From contig CAVQUF010000003.1 in NCBI GenBank assembly GCA_963716865.1, forward strand, positions 496,001 to 560,000: a stretch of 64,000 nt of DNA. Reading direction: 5' to 3'. A program made the position numbers and the translations under genes. A model generated the notes under the pieces. The model ran no database searches. It saw nothing but the letters and a program-made list of their open reading frames with translations, and was not told the DNA's origin. Position 1 is the stretch's first letter. Every line of letters starts with the position of its first letter. The stretch comes from AC-32 sp963716865. GTDB lineage: Bacteria; Actinomycetota; Thermoleophilia; Gaiellales; Gaiellaceae. This document shows positions 1 through 8,527 of the stretch, piece by piece.

Positions 1-1
1 G

Positions 2-1240
2 CTCGAGGCGCTCGCGCACGCGCACTCGCGCGGAATCGTCCATCGCGACGTCAAACCGTCGAACGTGCTCGTCGCCGAGGGCGAGGAGCTCTCCGTGCGC
101 CTCCTCGACTTCGGGCTCGCGCAGCTTGCCGAGGAGGAGGCGCTGACGGCGACCGGCGACGTGCCCGGGACGCTGGCCTACGTCCCGCCGGAGCGGCTAA
201 AAGGGGAGGCGGGAACCGCGGCCGCGGACGTCTGGGCGGTCGGCGTCATGCTCTGGGAGGCGCTCGCGGGCTGGCATCCGTTCTGGAACGGATCGCTGCT
301 CGAGACCGCGCGCCGGATCGAGACGGGCGCCGCACCGCTCGAGCAGGTGCGCCCGGACCTGCCGAAGCCGCTCTGCCAGCTGGTCAACCGGATGCTCGCG
401 CTCGACGCCGCGGCGCGGCCGGCCGCCGGACGGCTGGCGCACGAGCTGCGCGACGCGCTGGCCCAGCGAATGCGGGACCGCACCGGCGGACGCGACCTCT
501 CGCCCGGAATGGCCTTGCGGTTCGCCGCCCCGGCAGCCGCCGGGGTCTTCGCGGGCTGGACGGCCGCGGCGGTGCCGTTCTTCCCGGCCCTGTTCGCGCC
601 CTTGCTCGGCCTGCTCGCCTTCGGGCTGGCGTTGTACCGGCCACGGATCGGGCTCGCGTTCACGCTCGCGGTGCCGGTGCTGCCGCTCGGCAACATCTCC
701 TCGGGGCTCGCGATCGTCTACGGAGCGCTCGCGTGCGTCTGGCTCGCGCTCTCGTGGCAGGCGCCGAGGGACGGGCTCGTGCTCGTGCTCGGCCCGCTGC
801 TCGCCCCGATCGGCGCGCTGGGGCTGCTGCCGCTCGCCGCGCAGGGCGTGAAGAGCCCTCCGCGGCGCGCGCTCCAGGTCGGCGCCGCCGTCCTGCTCGC
901 CGCAATCGTCGCCGGGCTGCGGCACGCACCTCTACCCCTCACCGGAGCCGCGCCTCCGAGAGGGCTCGGGATCGCCGGCAGCGAGGAGCCGCTGGCGGTT
1001 GCAGTCGCTCTCTGGCGCGCGCTGCTCGACCATCCGGCCCTGGTCTTCGAGGCCGCCGTGCTCGCGGCCGCAGCCGTAGCGCTCCCGTTCGCGCGGGACC
1101 GCGGCCTCTGGGCGATCGCGGGGTTCGGAGCCGCCGTGATCGCGCTCACGGTCCTCCCGGCTCCGTCGGTGGCCGCGATCCCGTTGATACTGGGGGTCTG
1201 GGCAACCTGCATCTTCATGGCCGTGAAGGCTCGGAGCTAG
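2..1240 (+). CDS. Ser/Thr protein kinase with C-terminal polytopic membrane region (5' truncated)
   Basis: The frame is open from the left edge of the window, so the N-lobe is missing. The visible part begins just before the catalytic loop HRDVKPSNV and continues through DFG (LLDFGLAQ), a P+1 segment ending VPPERL in place of APE, and the C-lobe helices. From about residue 170 of the visible part there are several hydrophobic stretches consistent with five to eight membrane helices, so the catalytic domain is probably cytoplasmic and anchored by a polytopic tail instead of the single helix of PknB. It lies 28 bp upstream of fhaA and is read with it, which fits a kinase whose phosphorylated targets are bound by FHA domains. 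The extracellular or membrane role of the tail is unknown. Confidence 0.9.
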   Translation, partial: LEALAHAHSRGIVHRDVKPSNVLVAEGEELSVRLLDFGLAQLAEEEALTATGDVPGTLAYVPPERLKGEAGTAAADVWAVGVMLWEALAGWHPFWNGSLLETARRIETGAAPLEQVRPDLPKPLCQLVNRMLALDAAARPAAGRLAHELRDALAQRMRDRTGGRDLSPGMALRFAAPAAAGVFAGWTAAAVPFFPALFAPLLGLLAFGLALYRPRIGLAFTLAVPVLPLGNISSGLAIVYGALACVWLALSWQAPRDGLVLVLGPLLAPIGALGLLPLAAQGVKSPPRRALQVGAAVLLAAIVAGLRHAPLPLTGAAPPRGLGIAGSEEPLAVAVALWRALLDHPALVFEAAVLAAAAVALPFARDRGLWAIAGFGAAVIALTVLPAPSVAAIPLILGVWATCIFMAVKARS

Positions 1241-1268
1241 AGTTCAGCCGGGGTACAACCCGGCCTAG

Positions 1269-2033
1269 ATGAGCGTCCTCCGGAACATCGAGCAGAAGAT
1301 CGAAGACCTCTTCGAGGGCGTCTTCGGACGCGCGTTCCGGACGCACGTGCAGCCGGTCGAGCTCGCGCGCAAGCTCGTCAAGGAGATGGAGGACCACCGC
1401 GTGGTGTCGGTCTCGCGCATCTACGCGCCGAACGAGTACACGGTCTACCTCGCGCCCTCCGACCACGAGCAGTTCACGAGCTACGAGAACTCGCTCCGGA
1501 GCGAGCTGCAGGAGTACATCACCGAGAACGCCAAGCGCGAGCGCTACGAGCTGATCTCGCCGCCCGAGGTGAAGTTCGAGACGGACGACGACCTCGACAT
1601 GGGCGAGTTCGGGATCGCGACGCGGATGGTGCAGGGCCCGGTCCCGCAGCCCGGAGAGCCGCCCTCGCAGCCCGTGCCCGGGGCGACGATGGTCTACCGC
1701 CCGCCGGTCGAGACGGAGGCCGTGTCGGTGGAGGACCTCGGCCTCGCCCGTGAGCTCGTCAGCCTGACCGTGAACGGGACGAGCTACGAGCTCGACCAGG
1801 ACCGCGCGTTGATCGGTCGCTCGAAGGACTGCGACATCCAGCTCGCCGATGCGAACGTCTCCCGCCACCACGCCGAGGTGCGCCTCGAAGGAGCCGCATA
1901 CTGGGTCGTCGACCTGAACTCGACCAACGGGATGGAGGTGAACGGGCGCCGTCTGAAGCGGGCGAAGCTGCGCCAGGGGGACCGCATAACGCTCGGATCG
2001 AGCGAGCTCGTCTTCCGGCGCGACACGGAGTGA
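1269..2033 (+). CDS. fhaA: FhaA-type protein: DUF3662 domain plus FHA domain
   Basis: 254 aa. Residues 1-115 match the DUF3662 domain of mycobacterial FhaA (start SVLRNIEQKIEDLFEGVFGR). A Pro-rich linker follows, then a C-terminal FHA domain (about 165-254) with the phosphothreonine-binding signature GRSKDCDIQL, SRHHAE and NSTNG. In mycobacteria FhaA binds phosphorylated MurJ/MviN and links Ser/Thr kinases to peptidoglycan synthesis; the same role is inferred here from domain order and neighbours. There is no clear Shine-Dalgarno site before the ATG; TACAAC at 1254-1259 could be a -10 box for a very short leader. A 6-bp hairpin (GCCGGG/CCCGGC) sits between the kinase stop and this start. Confidence 0.93.
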   Translation: MSVLRNIEQKIEDLFEGVFGRAFRTHVQPVELARKLVKEMEDHRVVSVSRIYAPNEYTVYLAPSDHEQFTSYENSLRSELQEYITENAKRERYELISPPEVKFETDDDLDMGEFGIATRMVQGPVPQPGEPPSQPVPGATMVYRPPVETEAVSVEDLGLARELVSLTVNGTSYELDQDRALIGRSKDCDIQLADANVSRHHAEVRLEGAAYWVVDLNSTNGMEVNGRRLKRAKLRQGDRITLGSSELVFRRDTE

Positions 2034-2037
2034 CGTC

Positions 2038-2520
2038 GTGATGCTCGCCTCGATCGCGGTGGGGGAGGCGCTGATCGTCCTCAAGATCCTCTTCCTCGTC
2101 CTCCTCTACCTCTTCATCTGGCGCATCGTGCGGACGGCCGCGCGCGACGTCAGCCTGCCGCAGGAGAGCTTCGTGCTCGCGCCTTCGGAGGCTGCCGCGC
2201 TGCGCGAGGCTGCCGGGCTGCACACCGGCAGGGTGATCGTGGTGACGAGCCCGGCCCTCTCGGAGGGTGACGAGTGGGAGCTCGACTCCTCCGCGCTCAC
2301 GTTCGGACGGGGGTCGTCGAACGACATCCCGCTCGAGCGCGACGAGTTCGCATCTTCCAGGCACGCGCGCATCGAGCCGCGGCGCGATGGCGTCTTCGTC
2401 GAGGACGTCGGCTCGACGAACGGCACCTACCTGAACGGCTTCCGCGTCCTCGAGCCCACGCGGCTCGAGCCGGGCGACGTCGTCCGGATCGGCGAGACCG
2501 AATTGAGGTACGAGCTGTGA
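2038..2520 (+). CDS. fhaB: FhaB/FipA-type FHA-domain membrane protein
   Basis: 160 aa. An N-terminal membrane helix (about residues 5-26, rich in L, V and I) is followed by a linker and a C-terminal FHA domain with GRGSSNDIPL, SSRHARIE and STNGTYLNG, the residues that hold phosphothreonine. The order FhaA, FhaB, PstP, SEDS, PBP, PknB is the conserved actinobacterial arrangement; FhaB (FipA) bridges kinase signalling and divisome proteins in mycobacteria. The GTG at 2038 is directly followed by an ATG at 2041, and either could be used. The stop overlaps the pstP start (GTGA). Confidence 0.92.
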   Translation: MMLASIAVGEALIVLKILFLVLLYLFIWRIVRTAARDVSLPQESFVLAPSEAAALREAAGLHTGRVIVVTSPALSEGDEWELDSSALTFGRGSSNDIPLERDEFASSRHARIEPRRDGVFVEDVGSTNGTYLNGFRVLEPTRLEPGDVVRIGETELRYEL

Positions 2521-3692
2521 GCCTCGGGCGAAGCGCGGCGGCCACGGATGCCGGCCGGAGACGGCGGCACAACGAGGACGCCTACGTCTGCGAGCCGCCG
2601 CTGTTCGGGGTCGCAGACGGAATCGGCGGTGCCCAGGCCGGCGAGGTGGCGTCCAGCCTCGCGGCGGCCGCGCTGCGCGACGACTCGGGCGGCGGCGGCG
2701 GCCGCGAGCGCGTCGAGGCGCTCATCCAGGAGGCGAACCGCCGCGTCTACCAGCGGCAGATGCACGACGCCAAGGTCTCCGGCATGGGCACGACGATGAC
2801 GGCCGCGCTGGTGGACGACGGCAGGGTCTGGATCGGCCACGTGGGCGACTCCCGCGCCTATCTGGTGCGGGACGGGCGGCTGGAGCAGCTCACGGACGAC
2901 CACTCGCTGGTCGCCGAGCTCGTCCGGAGCGGGAAGCTGTCGCCGGAGGATGCCGAGCTGCACCCGCAGCGCTCGGTGGTCACACGCGCGCTCGGCACCG
3001 ACCCGACCGTCGACGTGGACACGTTCGTGGTCGAGGCGCAGTCGGGCGACCTCTTCCTCCTCTGCTCCGACGGCCTGACGTCGATGGTGGACGACGCGAC
3101 GATCCTCCACGAGATCGGGCGCAAGCGCGAGGATCTGCGCTCGGCGGCGAAGGGGCTCGTGCGCGCCGCCAACCGGGCCGGCGGAGAGGACAACATCACC
3201 GTCGTCTTTTTCGAGATCGTGGACGGCGACGGCGAGGAGACGGGCCGGACGCTCACGCTGCCTCCGCCGCAGGAGCCGGCGGCCGAGGACGAGGACACGC
3301 TCAGCGAGCTAGATCGCACCCCCGTCGTCGACACGAACGGCGCAGGCCGAGATGGACGGCCCGAGCGGGAGGACCGCTCCCGGATCGGGCGTCGGCTGCT
3401 GCTGGCGACGCTCGCGGTGATCGCCGTGCTGCTCGCCTTCACGTTCGCCGTCTGGGGCCTCTGGCGTTCGCACTTCGTCGGCGCCGAGACAAACGGCCAC
3501 GTCGCCGTCTACCAGGGCGTTCCCTGGAGCGTTGCGGGCAACCTGCACCTGTACCGCACGATCTACGTGAGCCCGGTGCTCGCCGCACAGCTGAGCCAGC
3601 CCGAGCGGCAGAAGCTCTTCGACCACAGCCTGCGCAGCAAGTCCTCGGCGATCGCCGCTGTCCACCGCTACGAGGAGGAGATCGGCAGATGA
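2517..3692 (+). CDS. pstP: PP2C-family protein Ser/Thr phosphatase PstP
   Basis: 391 aa from the GTG that overlaps the fhaB stop. Residues 1-240 are a PP2C domain: metal-binding motifs RRRHNEDAY, GVADGIGG, GDSRAYLVRDG, LLCSDGLT and GGEDNITVV are all present. An acidic Pro-rich linker, one membrane helix (about 285-310) and an extracytoplasmic tail of about 80 residues follow. This is the layout of mycobacterial PstP, the phosphatase that reverses PknA/PknB phosphorylation. Longer upstream frames exist but overlap the whole FHA domain of fhaB, so the GTGA start is preferred. Confidence 0.93.
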   Translation: MSLGRSAAATDAGRRRRHNEDAYVCEPPLFGVADGIGGAQAGEVASSLAAAALRDDSGGGGGRERVEALIQEANRRVYQRQMHDAKVSGMGTTMTAALVDDGRVWIGHVGDSRAYLVRDGRLEQLTDDHSLVAELVRSGKLSPEDAELHPQRSVVTRALGTDPTVDVDTFVVEAQSGDLFLLCSDGLTSMVDDATILHEIGRKREDLRSAAKGLVRAANRAGGEDNITVVFFEIVDGDGEETGRTLTLPPPQEPAAEDEDTLSELDRTPVVDTNGAGRDGRPEREDRSRIGRRLLLATLAVIAVLLAFTFAVWGLWRSHFVGAETNGHVAVYQGVPWSVAGNLHLYRTIYVSPVLAAQLSQPERQKLFDHSLRSKSSAIAAVHRYEEEIGR

Positions 3693-3695
3693 ATA

Positions 3696-3724
3696 CCGCA
3701 AAAAATGCTGCGCATTTTCCGCGG
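3696..3724 (+). repeat. A/T-rich hairpin between pstP and rodA
   Basis: The 79-bp gap between pstP and rodA is the largest gap inside this cluster and holds a strong inverted repeat. AAAATGC (3702-3708) and GCATTTT (3712-3718) pair across a TGC loop, and CCGC (3696-3699) pairs with GCGG (3721-3724) outside a 2x2 internal loop. It lacks a trailing T run, so it is not a classic intrinsic terminator; it may be an mRNA-processing or attenuation element. Confidence 0.6.
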
Positions 3725-3771
3725 AGCTGGTTTGTCCCATCGCTTCGCTCGGGAGACCCGGAAGAATCCGT

Positions 3772-5076
3772 ATGAGCCTCCGAAACCGTGAGTTGGTCAA
3801 TTTGGTCGTGGTCGGGCTCCTGACCGCGATCGGCTTCGCGAGCGTCTACATCGCGCGCCAGGCGGTCGTCTCGACGGCGTCGCTCTCGTACGCGGGCTTC
3901 TTCTTCGCGCTCTACCTCGCCGCGCATCTCGTCTGCCGCCTGACGGTGCCCTACGCCGATCCCTACCTCCTCCCGATGGCCGCGCTGCTGACGGCGATCG
4001 GCGTGACGGAGATCTACCGGCTCGACCCGACCAACGCGTTCCGCCAGAGCCTCTGGATCGTGGTCGCGCTGGGGGCCCTCGTGGTGACGTTGTTCCTGCT
4101 GCGCCACGACTACCGGCACCTCGAGAGCTACAAGTACCTCTTCGGCGTCGGGGCGATCGGCCTGCTCATGCTGCCCGCGCTGCCGGTGCTCGGCCAATCG
4201 GTGAACGGCGCGCGCCTGTGGGTCCACTTCGGCTCGCTCCAGTTCCAGCCCGGCGAGCTCGCGAAGGTGTTCCTGATCGTCTTCCTCGCCGGCTACCTGC
4301 GCGAGAAGCGCGAGGTCCTCGCGCAGGGACGGCTGAAGGACTTCGGGCCGCTGCTCGTGATCTGGGGCGGCGCGATGCTCGTCCTCGTCGAGACGAACGA
4401 CCTCGGCTCGGCGCTCCTCTACTTCGGGATCTTCCTGGCGATGCTCTACATCGCGACCGCGCGGGCGCTGTTCGTCGGGATCGGCGCAGCGCTCTTCCTC
4501 GCCGGGGCCGCAGGCGTCTACCACATCGTCCCGCACGTCCGCGACCGGGTCACGATCTGGCTGCACCCGTGGACCGACCACCCGGTCTACTGCGCGCTCA
4601 ACGGCAAGGAGCTCCCGCGCCAGGACTGCGCGAGCTACCAGCTCGTGAAGTCGCTCTACTCGCTCGCTCACGGGAACTGGTTCGGCACCGGGCTCGGCAA
4701 GGGCACGTTCGAGACCACGTCCGGCCACGAGCTGATCCCTTACCTGAACACGGACTTCATCTACTCGGCGCTCGCCCAGGAGCTCGGGCTCTTCGGCGCC
4801 GCGGCGCTGCTGCTCGTCTACATGCTCTTCGTCGCGCGCGGGATGCGGATCGCGATGCTCGCGCAGGACGGCTTCTCGAAGCTGCTCGCCGCGGGCCTGA
4901 CGTTCGCGTTCGCGCTCCAGACGTTCATCATCGTGGGCGGGATCCTGCGCCTGATCCCGCTGACCGGGATCACGCTGCCGTTCGTCAGCTACGGAGGGTC
5001 GAGCGTCGTTGCGAACTTCGTCCTCCTCGCAGGGCTCCTCCTCGTCTCCAACCGCGCGAACGCGGCCCGCCTGTGA
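3772..5076 (+). CDS. rodA: SEDS-family peptidoglycan glycosyltransferase (RodA/FtsW)
   Basis: 434 aa, about ten predicted membrane helices. Polymerises lipid II into glycan strands at the outer face of the membrane, working with a class B PBP. The sequence shows the SEDS features: NGARLWVHFGSLQFQPGE near the middle, the long extracytoplasmic loop with GNWFGTGLGKG, and the C-terminal LIPLTGITLPFVSYGGSS signature. The next gene is its cognate transpeptidase and the two overlap by GTGA, indicating translational coupling. RodA is preferred to FtsW because the equivalent mycobacterial cluster gene is rodA; sequence alone does not decide. Confidence 0.92.
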   Translation: MSLRNRELVNLVVVGLLTAIGFASVYIARQAVVSTASLSYAGFFFALYLAAHLVCRLTVPYADPYLLPMAALLTAIGVTEIYRLDPTNAFRQSLWIVVALGALVVTLFLLRHDYRHLESYKYLFGVGAIGLLMLPALPVLGQSVNGARLWVHFGSLQFQPGELAKVFLIVFLAGYLREKREVLAQGRLKDFGPLLVIWGGAMLVLVETNDLGSALLYFGIFLAMLYIATARALFVGIGAALFLAGAAGVYHIVPHVRDRVTIWLHPWTDHPVYCALNGKELPRQDCASYQLVKSLYSLAHGNWFGTGLGKGTFETTSGHELIPYLNTDFIYSALAQELGLFGAAALLLVYMLFVARGMRIAMLAQDGFSKLLAAGLTFAFALQTFIIVGGILRLIPLTGITLPFVSYGGSSVVANFVLLAGLLLVSNRANAARL

Positions 5077-6581
5077 ACCGCCAGATCGCACGCCTCGCGC
5101 TCATCGGCCTCGGCCTCATCGCCTTGCTGATCGTCGCGACCACGTACTGGCAGACCTGGGCGACGGCAGGGCTCGCCAACCGGCAGGACAACGAGATCCA
5201 GCGCGTGGCGCAGTTCTCGATCAAGCGCGGCCAGATCCGTGCTGCGGACGGGACGATCCTCGCGACGAACCGCCGGAAGCGGGTCGCGGGCCAGACGCTC
5301 TACTTCCGCCGCTACCCGCAGGGCGCCCTCTTCGCAGCCGTCGTCGGCTACTCGACCCAGTCGCGGGCGAGATCGGGGCTCGAGGCCTCCGAGAACGACT
5401 ACCTCACCGGCGCGAACACGAACCTGAAGACCGTGATCGACAGGACGCTGGACAAGCTTCGCGGGGCGACGATCAAGGGCAACACGCTCTGGCTGACCAT
5501 GCGGCCCTCGGCGCAGCGCGTGGCGATGCAGCAGCTCAACGGCCAGTGCGGCGCGGCGGTTGCGGTCGACATCCGCACCGGCGCCGTGCTCGTCATGGCG
5601 ACGCGGCCGACCTACGATCCGAACCTGGTCGAGTCCAACTTCAGCCGGGTCACTACGAGGGCACGCTCGGCGCCGTGCAGCCCGACCTCGCCGCTCGTCA
5701 ACCGCGCCACCAATGACGCCTTCACCCCCGGCTCCAGTTTCAAGGTCGTCACGGCGACGGCTGCGCTCGACTCGGGGCGGTACACGATCAATTCGCGCTT
5801 CTTCGATCCGGGCTACTGCGTTGAATACGGCCAGCAGGTTCATAACTTCGCCGACCAGACCGGCCCCGAGCGCTTCGGGTCGGTCAGCTTCCTGCAGGCA
5901 TTCGAGCACTCGATCAACGCCGTCTTCTGCAACATCGGGCAGGCAATCGGTGAGCGGTCGATCTTGAACGCCGCCAAGCGCTTCGGCTTCTACAAGGATC
6001 CACCGCTCGAGACACCATCGAACGAGCGCACTCCAAGCGGTCTCTACGACCAAAGGAATCGCCTCTTCGACCCGACGCGACCGCAGCAGGTTGACGTCGG
6101 TCGTCTCGCCTTCGGACAGGGACCGGCGACTGCTCATCCACTCGTAACACCGCTGCAGATGGCGATGGTCGCGGCCGGAGTCGCGAACCAGGGTGTGGTC
6201 ATGCGGCCCTACGTCGTCGGCCGCGTGACGGCCCCCGACGGGAGCGTGATCAGCCGCACGAAGCCGCGCAAGTACCACCGCGCGATGAAGGCGAGCACGG
6301 CCGCCGCGCTCAACGAGATGATGCAGGCGGTCGTCACCGGCGGCACCGGAACCGCCGCCCAGATCCCGGGCGTCCGGGTCGCGGGCAAGACGGGTACCGC
6401 CGAGACCGGCGGCCCGGGCACGCCGAACACGACCTGGTTCATCGCGTTCGCGCCCGCCGATGCCCCGCGCTACGCGGTCGCGGTCGTGCTCCAGAACCAG
6501 ACCGGCACGGGCGGGACGACGGCCGCACCGATCGCGAAGGAGATCTTGCAGGCGTTGTTGGCAGGAAGGTCGAACCCCTAA
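5073..6581 (+). CDS. pbpA: Class B penicillin-binding protein (transpeptidase) PbpA
   Basis: 502 aa from the GTG overlapping the rodA stop. One N-terminal membrane helix, a dimerisation domain, then a transpeptidase domain with the three catalytic motifs: S221-x-x-K224 (GSSFK), S280-I-N282 (HSINAVF) and K439-T-G (AGKTGTAE). It cross-links peptidoglycan and is inhibited by beta-lactams as a family property. Length and position match mycobacterial PbpA. Unlike its neighbours, about 5,640-6,130 is slightly lower in G+C and uses more A/T-ending codons, though the protein is intact. Confidence 0.94.
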   Translation: MNRQIARLALIGLGLIALLIVATTYWQTWATAGLANRQDNEIQRVAQFSIKRGQIRAADGTILATNRRKRVAGQTLYFRRYPQGALFAAVVGYSTQSRARSGLEASENDYLTGANTNLKTVIDRTLDKLRGATIKGNTLWLTMRPSAQRVAMQQLNGQCGAAVAVDIRTGAVLVMATRPTYDPNLVESNFSRVTTRARSAPCSPTSPLVNRATNDAFTPGSSFKVVTATAALDSGRYTINSRFFDPGYCVEYGQQVHNFADQTGPERFGSVSFLQAFEHSINAVFCNIGQAIGERSILNAAKRFGFYKDPPLETPSNERTPSGLYDQRNRLFDPTRPQQVDVGRLAFGQGPATAHPLVTPLQMAMVAAGVANQGVVMRPYVVGRVTAPDGSVISRTKPRKYHRAMKASTAAALNEMMQAVVTGGTGTAAQIPGVRVAGKTGTAETGGPGTPNTTWFIAFAPADAPRYAVAVVLQNQTGTGGTTAAPIAKEILQALLAGRSNP

Positions 6582-6595
6582 CCTCCCATGGAGAA

Positions 6596-8527
6596 ATGGC
6601 CGTTTCGGACACCCTGATCGGCACCGTCTTCGACGGCCGTTACCGGATCGTCCGGAAGCTCGGCGCGGGCGGGATGGCCGACGTCTTCCTCGCCGAGGAC
6701 CAGGAGCTCGGCCGGCGCGTCGCGATCAAGATCCTCAACGACCGCCACGCCGCCGACGAGCAGTTCGTCGAGCGCTTCCGCCGCGAGGCGAAGAACGCGG
6801 CCGGGCTCTCGCACCCGAACATCGTCTCGATCTACGACCGCGGGACGGCAGAGGGCACCTACTACATCGCGATGGAGTACCTCGACGGCCGCTCGCTCAA
6901 GGAGCTGATCGTCGGCCGCGGCCCGGCCCCGATCAAGACCGCCGTCGAGTACGCCCGCCAGATCCTCGCAGCCGTCGGCTTCGCGCACCGGCACGGGATC
7001 GTCCACCGCGACATCAAGCCGCACAACGTGCTCGTCGGGGGCGAGGGCCGCCTGAAGGTGACGGACTTCGGCATCGCGCGCTCCGGCGCCAGCCAGATGA
7101 CGGAGGTCGGGTCGATCATCGGCACCGCGCAGTACCTCTCGCCCGAGCAGGCCCGCGGCGCGCCGGTCGACCAGTCGTCCGACCTCTACTCCGTCGGGAT
7201 CGTCCTGTACGAGCTGCTCACAGGGCAGGTCCCGTTCACCGGCGACACGCCGCTCGAGATCGCGATGAAGCACCTCTCCGCAGTTCCCGAGCCGCCGTCG
7301 GAGCTGCGCCCGGAGGTCCCGCACAACCTCGACCAGGTCGTGCTCCGCGCGCTCGCAAAGGACCCGGGCGACCGCTACCACAGCGCCGAGGAGATGGACG
7401 CCGACCTCCTGCGCGTGCTCGAGGGTCTTCCGGTCGGCGAGGAGACGGCGAACGCGGCCACGGCGGTCCTCTCGGGAGCGGGCGTGATCGCCGCGGCGCC
7501 CACCTCGGTGATCACGCCCCCGGTGGAAACGGCGCGCGGGGCGCCGCCGGGATCGACGCCTCCCGCCGGCTACTACGGGTACGAGGGCCCGCCGCGGCGG
7601 CGGCGGCCGGTCTGGCCCTGGGTGCTGGCCGTGCTGCTACTCGCGGCGGCCGGGTTTGCGTCCTGGTTCGCGTACACGAAGATCCAGGACCAGCTGAACG
7701 CGAACAAGCCGGTCTCGGTCCCGCTCGTGAAGGACCTCCAGGAGTCGCTGGCGGTGGCGAAGATCGAGAAGGCCAATCTCGTGCCGCACATCACCCGCCG
7801 GCCGAGCCAGACCGTCATGGCGGGCATCGTGATCGATCAGAGCCCCAGCGCGGGCTTCCGGGCCGCCAAGAACAGCACGGTCGAGATCACGGTCTCGAAC
7901 GGCAAGCCGAAGGTCCAGGTGCCGGACGTGATGGGCAAGAGCCAGGCCGACGCGGAGAGCGCGCTCACCCAGGCGGGGCTGGTGGCGAAGGTCTTCTCGG
8001 TGCACTCGGGCAAGCCCGCGGGCACCGTCACCGGCCAGGACCCGGGGCCCGGCACGATGGTCGTCCAGGGCTCGCGTGTGCGGATCAACGTCTCGAGCGG
8101 CCCGACGCCGGTCTCCGTCCCGTACGTGGTCGGCCAGACGTTCTCGGCTGCGAGCTCGGTGCTGCAGAGCGCCGGCTTCGCCGTCGCGCGCCGCAACGTC
8201 GACAGCAACCAGCCAAAGGACACCGTCGTCTCGCAGGACCCCACCAACTCGGCCGCGCCGGGCGCCACGATCACGCTCACCGTCTCGAAGGGCCCGCCGG
8301 CCACGACCGTCCCCGACGTGACGAACAACGACGTGGACTCGGCCAGAGCGACGCTCCAGGCCGCGGGCTTCAAGGTGAGCGTCCAGACCCAGGACGTCAG
8401 CGACCCGGGCCTCGACGGGATCGTGCTCTCCCAGGCGCCGACCGGGGACAGCAGGGCGCCGAAGGGCTCGACGGTCACGCTCACGGTCGGCAACTTCGCG
8501 GTGCCCGGCCCGCCGCCGCCTCCGTGA
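6596..8527 (+). CDS. pknB: PASTA-domain Ser/Thr protein kinase PknB
   Basis: 643 aa. Kinase domain residues 10-280 with glycine loop GAGGMADV, catalytic K45, H137-R138-D139 and D157-F-G; the activation loop carries candidate autophosphorylation sites T169 and S173. A juxtamembrane linker leads to one membrane helix (about 339-360) and four extracellular PASTA repeats (about 372-435, 436-502, 503-568, 569-633), each ending in a VTVSNG-like strand. PASTA domains sense muropeptides or lipid II, so this is the likely master kinase for the FHA proteins upstream. The ATG at 6596 is preceded at once by GGAGAA; an ATG at 6588 is out of frame. Confidence 0.95.
   Translation: MAVSDTLIGTVFDGRYRIVRKLGAGGMADVFLAEDQELGRRVAIKILNDRHAADEQFVERFRREAKNAAGLSHPNIVSIYDRGTAEGTYYIAMEYLDGRSLKELIVGRGPAPIKTAVEYARQILAAVGFAHRHGIVHRDIKPHNVLVGGEGRLKVTDFGIARSGASQMTEVGSIIGTAQYLSPEQARGAPVDQSSDLYSVGIVLYELLTGQVPFTGDTPLEIAMKHLSAVPEPPSELRPEVPHNLDQVVLRALAKDPGDRYHSAEEMDADLLRVLEGLPVGEETANAATAVLSGAGVIAAAPTSVITPPVETARGAPPGSTPPAGYYGYEGPPRRRRPVWPWVLAVLLLAAAGFASWFAYTKIQDQLNANKPVSVPLVKDLQESLAVAKIEKANLVPHITRRPSQTVMAGIVIDQSPSAGFRAAKNSTVEITVSNGKPKVQVPDVMGKSQADAESALTQAGLVAKVFSVHSGKPAGTVTGQDPGPGTMVVQGSRVRINVSSGPTPVSVPYVVGQTFSAASSVLQSAGFAVARRNVDSNQPKDTVVSQDPTNSAAPGATITLTVSKGPPATTVPDVTNNDVDSARATLQAAGFKVSVQTQDVSDPGLDGIVLSQAPTGDSRAPKGSTVTLTVGNFAVPGPPPPP

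Noticed and set aside
3439..5091. Long open frame antisense to rodA
   Set aside because: Composition is that of a shadow frame (runs of R, D, E, H) and the plus strand has a clear SEDS protein. The same applies to the other long antisense frames across the window.
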